DNA of 64,000 nucleotides from Kiritimatiellia bacterium. GTDB lineage: Bacteria; Verrucomicrobiota; Kiritimatiellia; CAIQIC01; JAGNIJ01. Both the position numbers and the translations under genes were made by a program. Shown one piece after another: positions 8,825 through 17,420 of this stretch. The notes below the pieces were generated by a model. That model ran no database searches and was not told the origin of the DNA. It was given only the letters and a program-made list of their open reading frames with translations. Position 1 is the first letter of the stretch. Every line of letters starts with the position of its first letter. Where the stretch lies: contig JAGNIJ010000016.1 in NCBI GenBank assembly GCA_018001225.1, forward strand, positions 18,314-82,313, in the 5' to 3' direction.

Positions 8825-11800
8825 ATGAAACGCCTCTCCGCATGCGCGCTGATGACCCTCGGGGCCTCTGTCCTTCTCCTGACGGCGGCCGGCGCTCCGG
8901 CGTGGTGGCCCTTCGGCAAGGAGGCGCCCAAGCCAACCAGCATCGACGTGGTTCGGCAACAATACGCGAATGAAGTTTACGAGCTTCAGAAAGAATACGA
9001 CCAGAAGGCGCGGCACCTGCAGCGAAAAGACGGCACCGTGGATCCGAATAGCCAGCAATATAAAAAGCTGCAAAACGAATACAACGCGAAAAAGGCCGAA
9101 CTGCTGAGCAAACACGCGCACCCGGGAACCGAGGCCTACAACAATCTAAAAAAAAGTTTCGGCGAGAAAATCACGAACACGGGCAGCATGCCCCGCGGCC
9201 CCTACTCGGACTTTGATTTGACCGTCGATGACCCCGGCACGGGCAAAGCCGTGGCGGAGCAGTTGAAAGGGAGCGGGCACAAGGTCACCTACAACAGCGA
9301 GATGGGATGCTGGATAGACCATACAACGGACTCCATGATCTGGGAACCGGGCACGCCCGAGCAGTTGAAGAACCGCGTCAGCAATCCGGAAGGCTACACG
9401 CGGGCCGGCGCCCTGGCGTCCGAGAACATTCCATCATCCAATGCTCAATACGATCCTGAAGGCCACGTCGAGGATCTCCACAAGAAATACCAGGCGGCCA
9501 AGGCCAAGGGCGATGTGCGGACCATGAACAAGATCCTGGTCAAAATGCAGAAGGCCACGGGAGTAACACCGGATCCCGGCGCCACGCAGATGCGGATAGA
9601 CGCCGATCCCTTCGCATCCGGCGAGCAGACCCTGGGCGAATCAGAACAGGTGCGGCTCGAAAAAGAAATGAAGCGACAGCAAACCATGGAGCAGGAGGTC
9701 CAGAAAGCCCGGGAAACAGCCAGGAAGCAATCCGAGTCCAACACCCGCATGCGAAAGGATCTGGCCAAGCAGGAGCGCGCGTTGGGCAACGAGAAATCCG
9801 CCCAGGAATACGAGCAGGCCAACGAGAAGATTAAGAGGACCGCGCCCCCCGGAGAGGAGCAGACCGGCAAGGGATCCAAGGGCACAGAGACTTCAAAACC
9901 CGGCGGGTCCAAGGGTGAGCCTCCGCCAGAAGGCACGCCTCCCGGTGAGAAACCGCCCCCTTCAGAGCCGACGGGGAAATCGCCGGGGACGCCCAAGGTA
10001 CCGTCCAAGCCGCCCGCTACTCCGCCGCCGGAGGTGAAGACGACGACGCCCAAGACTCCATCGGAGGCCAAGCCAACACCTCCAAAGACTCCGCCGCCGG
10101 AGGTGAAACCACCACCGCCGGAAGTCAAGCCGACGTCGCCAAAGACTCCACCGGAGGTGAAGCCAACCCCGCCGGAGGCGAAGCCAATCCCGCCGGAGGC
10201 GAAGCCAACCCCGCCAAAGACTCCACCGCCGGAGGTGAAGCCAACGCCGCCGGAGGTCAAGCCAACGCCACCGGAGGTCAAGCCAACGCCACCGGAGGTC
10301 AAGCCAACACCGCCGGAAGTCAAGCCGACGGCGCCCAAGACTCCACCGGAGGTCAAACCTACGCCACCGGAGGTGAAGCCAACACCCCCAAAGCCTCCGC
10401 CGGAGGTCAAACCTACGCCACCGGAGGTGAAGCCGACCACGCCGGAGGTGAAGCCAACCTCGCCGGAAGTGAAGCCGACCACACCCGAGGGGAAACCGTC
10501 TCCGACGGAAGTGAAGCCGACTACGCCCGAGGGGAAACCGTCTCCGACGGAGGTGAAGCCAACGACCAGTTCAGGGAAGCAACAAGCTGGGACACCACCT
10601 AAAGTCTGGGGATCATCCGTACAGCCGTCTTTCAACGAAATGGCGGGAAATGTAATCGAAAAAGGCGGGCAGATTTTGATGGTCGTGGGGGCTGGGATGA
10701 CCGCCCACGCCGTGCTCACTTCCGAGGCGGGAGAGGAGCGGGCGGTTGTCGCCGGCACATCGGCCGCGGGCTGGGGTGCAGGCTACGTAGGAGGCATTGT
10801 CGCCGGTGGAGCCGCGGCCGGGGGGCTTGCGTTAGTTGGAGCCTCATCCATCGCGGGTGCTCCGATTGTGGTGGCGGGCGCGGCCATCGCGGGTGGCATC
10901 GTGACGGCCGGGTACGCCAGCGAGTACACCGCCAACAAAATGAGCGAGGCCATCCACAAGGAAGAAAACGCCGCCAAAGCGAACGAGAGGCAAGCCATTG
11001 CCGGCCAAAAGGAATGGTTCTTGCAGAAAGGACTATCCAAACAGCAAGCGGAGTTCTACGAGTACAAGTTGAAAGTGGCCAACAAGCACAATCTCGACAG
11101 CTCGCGCATCTGGAAAGATATCAGAAAAGAAGTGGGGAAGATCGAACAGGAGAAACAGTCCGCCGCCAAAGCGCCTCCCCCCGCGAGTAAAACGCCTGTC
11201 ACAACTTCTAAGCCCGCCACTCCTGCGCCCCCAACTTCCACGCCCAAGCCCCCGCCGGTGCAGGTGACGCGCACCACGCCCAGTTCCACGCCGACGCCGA
11301 CCGTGCCGCGCACCTCCACGGGCACGACTCCAAGCTACACGCCCACGCCCTCCACGCCGCCGCCGTCCGGCGGCAGCGCGCCACCCGCTCCGCCGACCGT
11401 TCAGCGGCCGCCCACCGGCGGCGGGACCGGTCGAGGGCCGCGCGCCCCGCCCCGGGAAGGCGGCGAGAGCAGACCGCCGCCCGTGGCAGAACCACGAGGC
11501 ACACCCCCGCCGGCGCCCCCTCCCCCGCGCGCGCCGGAGGAGCCGGAAGGAGCAAAAGGCCCGCGGACCGTTCGCAAGGGAGAGGTCAAGGGCAGCGACG
11601 GGAGCTCCATAACTCTGGTGCACAACGTGGATGAAAATGGGAGGGTGATTTCCGAAACCCGTACGACCCGCAACTCCAAGGGTGAAGTCACTGACGTCAC
11701 AACCATCCCCGGTGGCGGCGATCAGACTGCCCTAGCCGGCGATCCGGACGTCGACAACACGGCCAGAACGAGAGCGGCGACGGAAGGCGCGGGCCAGTCC

Positions 11801-13384
11801 CGCGGGAGCGGGGCGTGCCCCAGGTGCGGAGGGAATTCGTCGACGCTGTGCAACGACCTCGTGAATGCATTCACCGAACCTCCGACGTTCTATCACTACA
11901 CAAAATGCGACGGGTGCGGCTACATATCCAACCCCTCCTACTCCGGTGGCGGAGCAGGCGAGGCCGCCGGGAGCAAGCCCAGCGGTGAGGGAACGCAAAC
12001 CCAGGAGGCCAGCTCCGAAGCGGGCGGGGAAAAGGCCAAGGAAGAAGCTGAATACATCGTGCGAACTCCGGAGGAGATCAAAGCGGAAATCGCCACTCTA
12101 GAGACCGAATTTAACGAATTCAAGCGACACTATGACCCGAACGGGCCATGGCGAGGTGAGAAGTATAGCGGGAACAGGTACAGATGGTATGAGGGAGGCC
12201 TCACCGCCTTGAACCGGGAGCTCGCATTTTCAGAATGGTATTCTGCCAATCCTGAAGGACTAAAGGAGCTGATGGCTTGGACAAAACAGACGCTTGGCAT
12301 TACACTAGATCCGTCTAAGGCATACCCTGAAACTATTCGGCTGTGGGACGCGTGGCAGGCCGAGAAACAGTCCCAGCCCCAGGAAAAAGGCCTGGTGGAC
12401 CTTCGCGCCGCCGAGGCCGCGCCTGAAAAGAGGGAGGTCCTCGTCGATGACGTCGAGACCGACGCGCTGGGGGGAATGATCCGGCAGCGCAGCGAGATCA
12501 CGGACCGGAAGACGGCGAACGGGTTGGCCTCGATGGGCGCGAACTCGGAGCTGCAGCGCGCGTCGAACGTCGGGAACGAGACGCTCAAGGGCGCGAAGCA
12601 GACGCGGGACCAGGGTGGGCAGGAGGCGCTCGCCATCGCCGCCGCCGGCCAGCAGGCGGTCCGGATCGAGCAGAACAAGAACAAGGACCAGTTGCTGAAC
12701 GCCGTCATCAACGGCGTGGGCGCGGGCGTGAAGACCACGGCCGGCCACTTCGGCACGGAGATGGGCAAGGGCGTGGGGAACAAGATCTTTGACTCCGGGA
12801 AGAAGGAAACAAAGACCGCGAGCACGGGCGGAACGGGCAGCCCTTCGGGCGGGAGCGGGGGCGGTGGAAGCAGCGGAGGGCACAGCGGCGGCTCGCCCGG
12901 CGGCAGCCAGGTGGCACAGACTCCCAAACATCATCCTTCAGGTAGCAGCAGCGGACACTCCGGCTCGGGCGACGACCCCGGTTATGGCGAGTCCGTGGAC
13001 CCCGGCACCGGCGAGGAGTATCCAAGCGGGGGCGATTACGGTGTTTCCAAGGACCCGGGCGGCGGGGACTACCCGAGCGAGGGCGGCGGAACTATCGTTT
13101 CGGGGGATCCCGATGAGTACGAGCACGAGGATCCCGTTTATGGCGGGTATGTGGAGCCGCCGGAGCCCCCTCCGTCGCCACCGGTGCGGGTAGACATTCC
13201 CGTCAAGCCCAAGCCGCAGATCATCTGCCCGCACTGCGGGCGGCCGGCCGAGAAGCTAAGCAGCGCGAGCTCCGGTTACGGCTTTAAAGACGACAAGGGC
13301 AATTACTACAACCGGCATGGAAGCATCGAAAATGCCTGCCCGGCGTGCATTGCCGCCTGGGAGCAAAAAATGAAACCGCAATGA
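8825..13384 (+). CDS. giant exported PEVK-rich protein with hydrophobic Gly/Ala segment and zinc ribbons, copy 2
   Basis: A 1,519-residue paralogue of the protein at 3368, starting after AAGGAG. A signal peptide is followed by a charged helical region that matches copy 1 (for example YSDFDLTV against YSDGDWTA, GHKVTYNSEMG, IWEPG, NAQYDPEGHVEDLHKKY). About residues 400-580 are near-perfect PPEVKPT repeats. About 610-715 form a long hydrophobic Gly/Ala segment (GAGYVGGIVAGGAAAGG) that could insert in a membrane. About 990-1025 hold one Cys-pair set (CPRCGG, CDGCGY). About 1230-1320 are the conserved helical block (NAVINGVGAGVKTTAGHFGTE). A Gly/Ser/Pro-rich linker then leads to a C-terminal ribbon, CPHC...CPAC. 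It has fewer Cys pairs than copy 1. The family is unrecognised. Confidence 0.8.
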   Translation: MKRLSACALMTLGASVLLLTAAGAPAWWPFGKEAPKPTSIDVVRQQYANEVYELQKEYDQKARHLQRKDGTVDPNSQQYKKLQNEYNAKKAELLSKHAHPGTEAYNNLKKSFGEKITNTGSMPRGPYSDFDLTVDDPGTGKAVAEQLKGSGHKVTYNSEMGCWIDHTTDSMIWEPGTPEQLKNRVSNPEGYTRAGALASENIPSSNAQYDPEGHVEDLHKKYQAAKAKGDVRTMNKILVKMQKATGVTPDPGATQMRIDADPFASGEQTLGESEQVRLEKEMKRQQTMEQEVQKARETARKQSESNTRMRKDLAKQERALGNEKSAQEYEQANEKIKRTAPPGEEQTGKGSKGTETSKPGGSKGEPPPEGTPPGEKPPPSEPTGKSPGTPKVPSKPPATPPPEVKTTTPKTPSEAKPTPPKTPPPEVKPPPPEVKPTSPKTPPEVKPTPPEAKPIPPEAKPTPPKTPPPEVKPTPPEVKPTPPEVKPTPPEVKPTPPEVKPTAPKTPPEVKPTPPEVKPTPPKPPPEVKPTPPEVKPTTPEVKPTSPEVKPTTPEGKPSPTEVKPTTPEGKPSPTEVKPTTSSGKQQAGTPPKVWGSSVQPSFNEMAGNVIEKGGQILMVVGAGMTAHAVLTSEAGEERAVVAGTSAAGWGAGYVGGIVAGGAAAGGLALVGASSIAGAPIVVAGAAIAGGIVTAGYASEYTANKMSEAIHKEENAAKANERQAIAGQKEWFLQKGLSKQQAEFYEYKLKVANKHNLDSSRIWKDIRKEVGKIEQEKQSAAKAPPPASKTPVTTSKPATPAPPTSTPKPPPVQVTRTTPSSTPTPTVPRTSTGTTPSYTPTPSTPPPSGGSAPPAPPTVQRPPTGGGTGRGPRAPPREGGESRPPPVAEPRGTPPPAPPPPRAPEEPEGAKGPRTVRKGEVKGSDGSSITLVHNVDENGRVISETRTTRNSKGEVTDVTTIPGGGDQTALAGDPDVDNTARTRAATEGAGQSRGSGACPRCGGNSSTLCNDLVNAFTEPPTFYHYTKCDGCGYISNPSYSGGGAGEAAGSKPSGEGTQTQEASSEAGGEKAKEEAEYIVRTPEEIKAEIATLETEFNEFKRHYDPNGPWRGEKYSGNRYRWYEGGLTALNRELAFSEWYSANPEGLKELMAWTKQTLGITLDPSKAYPETIRLWDAWQAEKQSQPQEKGLVDLRAAEAAPEKREVLVDDVETDALGGMIRQRSEITDRKTANGLASMGANSELQRASNVGNETLKGAKQTRDQGGQEALAIAAAGQQAVRIEQNKNKDQLLNAVINGVGAGVKTTAGHFGTEMGKGVGNKIFDSGKKETKTASTGGTGSPSGGSGGGGSSGGHSGGSPGGSQVAQTPKHHPSGSSSGHSGSGDDPGYGESVDPGTGEEYPSGGDYGVSKDPGGGDYPSEGGGTIVSGDPDEYEHEDPVYGGYVEPPEPPPSPPVRVDIPVKPKPQIICPHCGRPAEKLSSASSGYGFKDDKGNYYNRHGSIENACPACIAAWEQKMKPQ

Positions 13385-13764
13385 GGATTGCTTCAAGAGC
13401 GGGGCGCCGGATGAGCACGAACAGAAATATACCCATCATATTCACCATCAGCCTGACCGCGATCCTGCTCGGCGCCCTCCCCTGCCGCGCGGAGGAGGGC
13501 GCCCGGGCGGCGGAGAGCATCTGGGCCGCGGAGCCCGCCCCCGCCGCGGCGCCGGCCCCGGCGGCGCCGGATTTCAGCGCGCAGATCGCGAAACTGGAGC
13601 AGGCGGTGGCGGAGCTGGAAAAACTGCTCGGGAGCCCCCGCGGAATACGGGCGCGCCAGCCGTTCGAAAAGCGGCTGGGCGACCTCGAAACACGGCTTGA
13701 TAAAATCGAGAAAAGGCTTAATGATCTCGAAACTCGGTTGAGACGGCAGGAAAGCCGCAAGTAG
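13381..13764 (+). CDS. small exported coiled-coil protein
   Basis: A 127-residue protein whose ATG overlaps the stop of the giant protein (ATGA), suggesting translational coupling. A start at 13411 (MSTNRN) is an alternative that gives a tidier signal peptide. After the signal comes an Ala/Pro-rich linker. From about residue 65 a coiled coil ends in repeats of the type RLGDLETRLDKIEKRLNDLE with clear heptads. A paralogue with the same layout lies at 41983. Possibly a periplasmic spacer or trimerising protein acting with the giant protein; function unknown. Confidence 0.7.
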   Translation: MRIASRAGRRMSTNRNIPIIFTISLTAILLGALPCRAEEGARAAESIWAAEPAPAAAPAPAAPDFSAQIAKLEQAVAELEKLLGSPRGIRARQPFEKRLGDLETRLDKIEKRLNDLETRLRRQESRK

Positions 13765-13796
13765 AGAAAACGCCATTGTCGAGGAGGTCCATGATC

Positions 13797-14393
13797 ATGA
13801 TACGCAACACCTGTATGATGGGCCTGGCCGCCCTGCTGCTGGCCGGCTGCAAGGGCACGGAGCCCCGGGTCGTGCGCCCGCTGAACGGCCCGGACGTCGC
13901 GCCGGAGGAACGCGCGGCGATGCAGACCCGGATCTTCCCGGCATCCGAGGACGTGGTCTTCGCCGCCACGGTCTCCGTGCTCCAGGACCTGGGCTGGAAG
14001 CTCGACACCGTGGACCGCGCCAGCGGCATGATCCGGGCCTCGACGGAGAAGCGCCTCGAGCCGCTCGGCCCCAAGGAGGAGAAGAGCGGCAACTTCGAGT
14101 GGCGCCGGACGGCGATCAAGAAGCGCTCATCGGAGAAGGACCAGTGGACGCGCTGGGACGAAATGGTCGCGCACATCGAGAAGTGGCCGCCGGACCGGAC
14201 CAGCCAGCGGATCGTCCTCACCCGCCGCGGCTCGCTCCCCGCGATGTCCTATCCCGCCCGGGTGGACAAGCGGGACGTGATCATCAACGCCCCGGCCAAG
14301 GAAGAGTCCGTGGAGATCCAACTGGACGACGTGTACAGTACGCTGTTCCAACGCATCGAGAAAGCCATCCGGGAACGCACCCAGAACAAGTAA
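13797..14393 (+). CDS. lipoprotein of unknown function upstream of the CsgG-like gene
   Basis: A 198-residue protein. The ATG at 13797 lies nine bases after AGGAGG; the ATG at 13791 is an alternative. The signal ends in a lipobox (LLLAGC), so the mature protein starts at Cys. The body contains a VFAATVSVLQDLGWKLDTVDRASGMIRAS stretch, a pattern seen in BamC-like or helix-grip lipoproteins that pack a helix on a small sheet, but I cannot assign a family. The stop is 11 bases before the next gene. Confidence 0.75.
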   Translation: MIRNTCMMGLAALLLAGCKGTEPRVVRPLNGPDVAPEERAAMQTRIFPASEDVVFAATVSVLQDLGWKLDTVDRASGMIRASTEKRLEPLGPKEEKSGNFEWRRTAIKKRSSEKDQWTRWDEMVAHIEKWPPDRTSQRIVLTRRGSLPAMSYPARVDKRDVIINAPAKEESVEIQLDDVYSTLFQRIEKAIRERTQNK

Positions 14394-14404
14394 GGAGCCC
14401 TCTC

Positions 14405-14983
14405 GTGAAGAACCTGCACATGCTGACGGCCGGACTGACCGTGTTGCTGATCGCGGGCTGCGCCTCGCCCAAGGACAAGTACTTCCTGGACACGAAGACC
14501 AAGGCGAACATCTACATGATGCCGAAGCACCACAAGATCCACAAGGTGGCCATCATGCCGTTCAAGGCGCCCACGGAGCTGATCGGCAACTCGGTCTCGG
14601 ACATGCTGGTGACCGAGATGCTGCGGATGGAGCGCTACGAGCTGGTCGAGCGCGGCCAGATGGCCCAGGTGCTGAACGAGTCGGAACTGTCGCTGGCCGG
14701 GCTCTCGGCGGCCAAGGCCGTGGAGATCGGCAACATGCTCGGCGCCGACGGCGTGATCATCGGCACGGTGGACGAGTACGGCACGACCGCGATCGGCGGG
14801 CGGGCCTATCCCGTGGTGGGCGTCTCCGCGCGGCTGATCGATTGCGAGACCGGCAAGGTGGTCTGGAGCGTGGACCTGGCGGAGCGCGCGGAAAAGAAAG
14901 ACGTCGCGCTGTCCGCGCACGCCCGGTCCGTGGTGCACAACATGGTGGCGGCGCTGTACGCGGAGTGGCGCAAGCGCCAGTAA
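14405..14983 (+). CDS. short CsgG/HfaB-family lipoprotein
   Basis: A 192-residue protein starting at a GTG after AAGGAG. The lipobox is LLIAGC. The CsgG-type core is clear: KVAIMPFKAPTELIGNSVSDML, then YELVERGQMAQVLNESELSLAGL, then GNMLGADGVIIGTVDEY and a GKVVWSVDL strand. CsgG of curli systems is about 260 residues mature and forms a 36-strand outer-membrane secretion pore. This protein is much shorter and may lack the membrane hairpins, so it could be a periplasmic LpoB/TolB-N-like adaptor instead. It lies in the same run of genes as the two giant exported proteins, its most obvious candidate clients. Confidence 0.8.
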   Translation: MKNLHMLTAGLTVLLIAGCASPKDKYFLDTKTKANIYMMPKHHKIHKVAIMPFKAPTELIGNSVSDMLVTEMLRMERYELVERGQMAQVLNESELSLAGLSAAKAVEIGNMLGADGVIIGTVDEYGTTAIGGRAYPVVGVSARLIDCETGKVVWSVDLAERAEKKDVALSAHARSVVHNMVAALYAEWRKRQ

Positions 14984-14996
14984 GCCGGAGGTCTCC

Positions 14997-15887
14997 ATGA
15001 AGCGGGTTCTGTCCTGGTGGCTGGCCGGCGCCCTGGCCCTGATGGCCGGGTGCCAGGCCCCGAAGACCGTCGAGGAGGACGAAGAGGAGGAGTTGGCCGA
15101 GGAGGTCGAGCGGGCCCGGTTGACCTCCCAGATGCCGCGGGTGATGCTCCTGGTGGACGAGCAGAGCCTGGGCACAATCCCCACCGCCGAGGTCGAGGCC
15201 ATGGCCATCGAGATGCTGCTGGACCAGAACGTCCAGGTCGTGGACCAGGACATGGTCCAGTCCAACCTCGGCAAGGGCCAGGAGGTCATGAAGATGGCCG
15301 GCGACAACCGGGGCGCGGCCGCCCTGGGCCTGCAGTTCGGCGCGGACCTCGTGCTGATCGGCGAGGTCGTGGCCAAGCCCTCGGCGCGGCGCATCAGCGA
15401 TTCCAACCTCCGCTCCTACCAGGCCGCCGCGACGCTGCGGGCCGTCCGCACGGATAACTCCGCGACCATCGCCTCGGCCTCCGAGGACGCGACCGTCATC
15501 GGGCTCGACGACGTCGCGGGCAGCGCGAAGGCCATCAAGGCCGCCGGGAAAAAGAGCCTGGACCGGCTGGTTCCCGACATGCTGGACTCCTGGACGCGCA
15601 CCGGCGGCCGGCGGGCCGCCCGCCTGAACCACGTCACCGTGACTGTGGGCGGCGTGGACCAGATGTGGAAGCTCAAGGCCATCCGCGAACAGCTGATCGG
15701 CCTGAAAAAGCAGACGGCCAACGTGGTCCAGCGCAATTACACCGCCGGCGTGGCCATCTTCGAGCTGGACTCGCTCGTGCCGATCGAGGAGCTGTCGGAG
15801 ACCATCGTGCTGAAGCCGCCGGAGGACATCAAGTTCCAGGTGCTGGAAGTCGGGGCGGGCAACATCAACCTGAAAGTCGCGAACTAG
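14997..15887 (+). CDS. lipoprotein, LpoB/CsgG-like fold possible
   Basis: A 296-residue protein 13 bases after the CsgG-like gene, with GGAGG before its ATG. The signal ends in LALMAGC (lipobox). A Glu-rich linker (residues 25-40) is followed by a Rossmann-like segment: PRVMLLVDEQSLG, AIEMLLDQNVQVVDQDMV, GLQFGADLVLIGEVVAKPSA. This resembles the ABD/LpoB half of CsgG-type proteins. The last ~100 residues form a separate domain. It probably acts with the preceding CsgG-like lipoprotein. The exact family is not certain. Confidence 0.7.
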   Translation: MKRVLSWWLAGALALMAGCQAPKTVEEDEEEELAEEVERARLTSQMPRVMLLVDEQSLGTIPTAEVEAMAIEMLLDQNVQVVDQDMVQSNLGKGQEVMKMAGDNRGAAALGLQFGADLVLIGEVVAKPSARRISDSNLRSYQAAATLRAVRTDNSATIASASEDATVIGLDDVAGSAKAIKAAGKKSLDRLVPDMLDSWTRTGGRRAARLNHVTVTVGGVDQMWKLKAIREQLIGLKKQTANVVQRNYTAGVAIFELDSLVPIEELSETIVLKPPEDIKFQVLEVGAGNINLKVAN

Positions 15888-15888
15888 G

Positions 15889-15946
15889 AAGGTGACACGG
15901 CCGTCCCCGGCCGTGAAGAGCGCGGGCGGGACGCCCGTGTCACCTT
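15889..15946. repeat. cruciform inverted repeat (AAGGTGACAC arms) with two inner hairpins
   Basis: Perfect 10-base arms AAGGTGACAC (15889-15898) and GTGTCACCTT (15937-15946) enclose two further hairpins: ACGGCCG/CGGCCGT and CGGGCG/GCCCG. The right arm runs into TTTT. It could be an intergenic REP-type element, a terminator or attenuator between the lipoprotein gene and the next gene, or both. Confidence 0.65.
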
Positions 15947-15961
15947 TTACGGAGACAGGTC

Positions 15962-16894
15962 ATGCATCTATCCTGGCGATCGGTTCTTCCCGGGCTGGCA
16001 GGCTTGCTGTGCGCCTTGTCCCTCGCCCGCGCCGCGATCCCCGAGTCGGCGTCGGGCGTCCTGATGGCCAATTACCTGCGGTACCTGCTCCTCGACCAGG
16101 TGGAGACGCAGGGCGCGGACATTATCGCGAACGCGCCGGCCGCCACGCGGGGCGGCCTGCAGAACGCGCTCGCCGGGTGGACCGGCGGGCTCCAGGAACA
16201 GATCCGCCGCGACCTGGAGGCCCGCCTGGGCGACAGCGCCCGGGAGCAGTTCGAGGGCTTCATTGACGCGTTCTCGCGCGCGGAGCAGGCCGGGGACATG
16301 GCCTACCTCCAGTCCCTCGGCGCGGACACCGGCTGGCCGGGCCCGCCCTCCTCCGACTTCGAGGCCTTCCGGATGTGGGGGCTCGGCCAGTGGCTGTCGG
16401 ACGAGGTGGACAGCGGCGTCAGTCTCCTCGCGAACCTCGAGCGGAGCGCCGCGCCGCCGCCGGCCGCGGCCCCTCCCCAGCGGCGGTCGAATCCCCTGCG
16501 CGACGCGGAGGCCGAGGCCGCCCCGCTGGAATACGAGGCGCCCCCGGAGGGCGCGCCGCTGCAACGGTTCGGCGACCTGCGCGAGGAGCGCCGCCAGAAG
16601 GCCCTCGATCAGGCCCAGGCGGGCATGCAGCAGGTGGCCGCCGAGCGCGAGGCCTGGGAGCAGGAGTACGCCAGCGACGTCGCCGCCAAGGCGCAGGCCG
16701 AGGCCGAGGCGATGAAGAAGCAGGCCGAGCGGCTCGCCGCCACGGACCAGGAAGCCCTCGAGCAGGAGAAGAACAGCCTCAAGACCAAGCTCATCGGCGT
16801 CCTCGCCGGCGGCGTGGAGGCCGGCGTCGGCGGCTTCACGGGCGCCATCGGCACCCGCCTCGCCGACGAGGCCGTCAACGAGATCTTCAAGTAA
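15962..16894 (+). CDS. exported helical protein, last gene of the cluster
   Basis: A 310-residue protein with a signal peptide (ends SLARA). Residues of about 30-150 are helical. About 165-200 are Pro-rich. About 200-280 form a long Glu/Ala/Gln coiled coil (EEAMKKQ-type heptads). The C-terminus has a Gly-rich segment (GVLAGGVEAGVGGFTGAIG) that recalls the glycine-zipper stretches of the giant proteins. It is separated from the lipoprotein gene by the cruciform repeat but is co-directional. No known family recognised. Confidence 0.65.
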   Translation: MHLSWRSVLPGLAGLLCALSLARAAIPESASGVLMANYLRYLLLDQVETQGADIIANAPAATRGGLQNALAGWTGGLQEQIRRDLEARLGDSAREQFEGFIDAFSRAEQAGDMAYLQSLGADTGWPGPPSSDFEAFRMWGLGQWLSDEVDSGVSLLANLERSAAPPPAAAPPQRRSNPLRDAEAEAAPLEYEAPPEGAPLQRFGDLREERRQKALDQAQAGMQQVAAEREAWEQEYASDVAAKAQAEAEAMKKQAERLAATDQEALEQEKNSLKTKLIGVLAGGVEAGVGGFTGAIGTRLADEAVNEIFK

Positions 16895-16901
16895 AACTGG
16901 A

Positions 16902-16918
16902 GGCGGGGCGCCCCCGCC
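16902..16918. terminator. bidirectional hairpin between convergent genes
   Basis: A GGCGGGG/CCCCGCC stem with a 3-base loop lies in the 32-base gap between the convergent stops at 16894 and 16927. There is no clear T-run, so it is terminator-like only. Confidence 0.4.
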
Positions 16919-16926
16919 CCGCGGCT

Positions 16927-17322
16927 TCAGATTTCCAGCAGGCCCATGAACAGGGCGACCAGCAGGAACAGCAGCACCACGAACAACCCGATGGTGTAGA
17001 CCGGCAGCGGGCTGCCGTCCTTTTTGCGCCGGTCCATCTTGGAGAAATACGCCAGGACCGACAGCGCCAGCGAGAGCAGCAGCACGCCGAGGAAGGTCAG
17101 GAAGTTGAACCGCGCATGGGGCACCGGCCCCGCCCCCGGCGAGCCCGAGCCCCGCATTGCCGCCGGCCCGACCAGCGGCAGGATCATGCACAGGAACAGG
17201 AACGACAGCCCCGCCGCGAGGGACAGGAGGTTCCCCACGATCGGCCGGGCGAAAAACGGCTCCGGCTCCGCGAGGACCGGCGCCCGTCCGTCCCTTTTCT
17301 GTTTGGCCGGCTGCTGCTTCAT
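16927..17322 (-). CDS. small membrane protein
   Basis: A 131-residue protein from the ATG at 17322. It has three predicted membrane segments (about residues 28-50, 72-93 and 105-130) separated by a short Gly/Pro-rich loop and a charged KMDRRKKDG loop. The N-terminus is basic and cytoplasm-like. No family recognised. It is followed downstream by the convergent exported-protein gene and preceded by a hairpin repeat. The start codon lacks an obvious ribosome-binding site. Confidence 0.6.
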   Translation of the reverse strand: MKQQPAKQKRDGRAPVLAEPEPFFARPIVGNLLSLAAGLSFLFLCMILPLVGPAAMRGSGSPGAGPVPHARFNFLTFLGVLLLSLALSVLAYFSKMDRRKKDGSPLPVYTIGLFVVLLFLLVALFMGLLEI

Positions 17323-17376
17323 GGTGGCTTGGACAGTACCGGCGCCCCGCCGTTGAATCAAGCCGGAAGCATCGCC

Positions 17377-17409
17377 CCTGTAGCCGGGACCGGCGGTCCC
17401 GGCCACAGG
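17377..17409. repeat. CTGTAG-tagged hairpin, copy 2
   Basis: CCTGTAG is followed by a CCGGGAC/GTCCCGG hairpin and then CCACAGG, so the tag itself pairs to extend the stem. Same layout as the CTGTAG hairpins at 1385 and 19754 but with a different stem sequence. Confidence 0.6.
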
Positions 17410-17420
17410 ATGGCGCGCGG

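Noticed and set aside
10015..10570. Possible tandem-repeat CRISPR or minisatellite
   Set aside because: Units are codon-multiple PPEVKP repeats within a coding frame, without spacers.
9445..10758. Minus-strand TSGGVG repeat protein of 437 codons
   Set aside because: Antisense reading of the PPEVKP repeats of the second giant protein.
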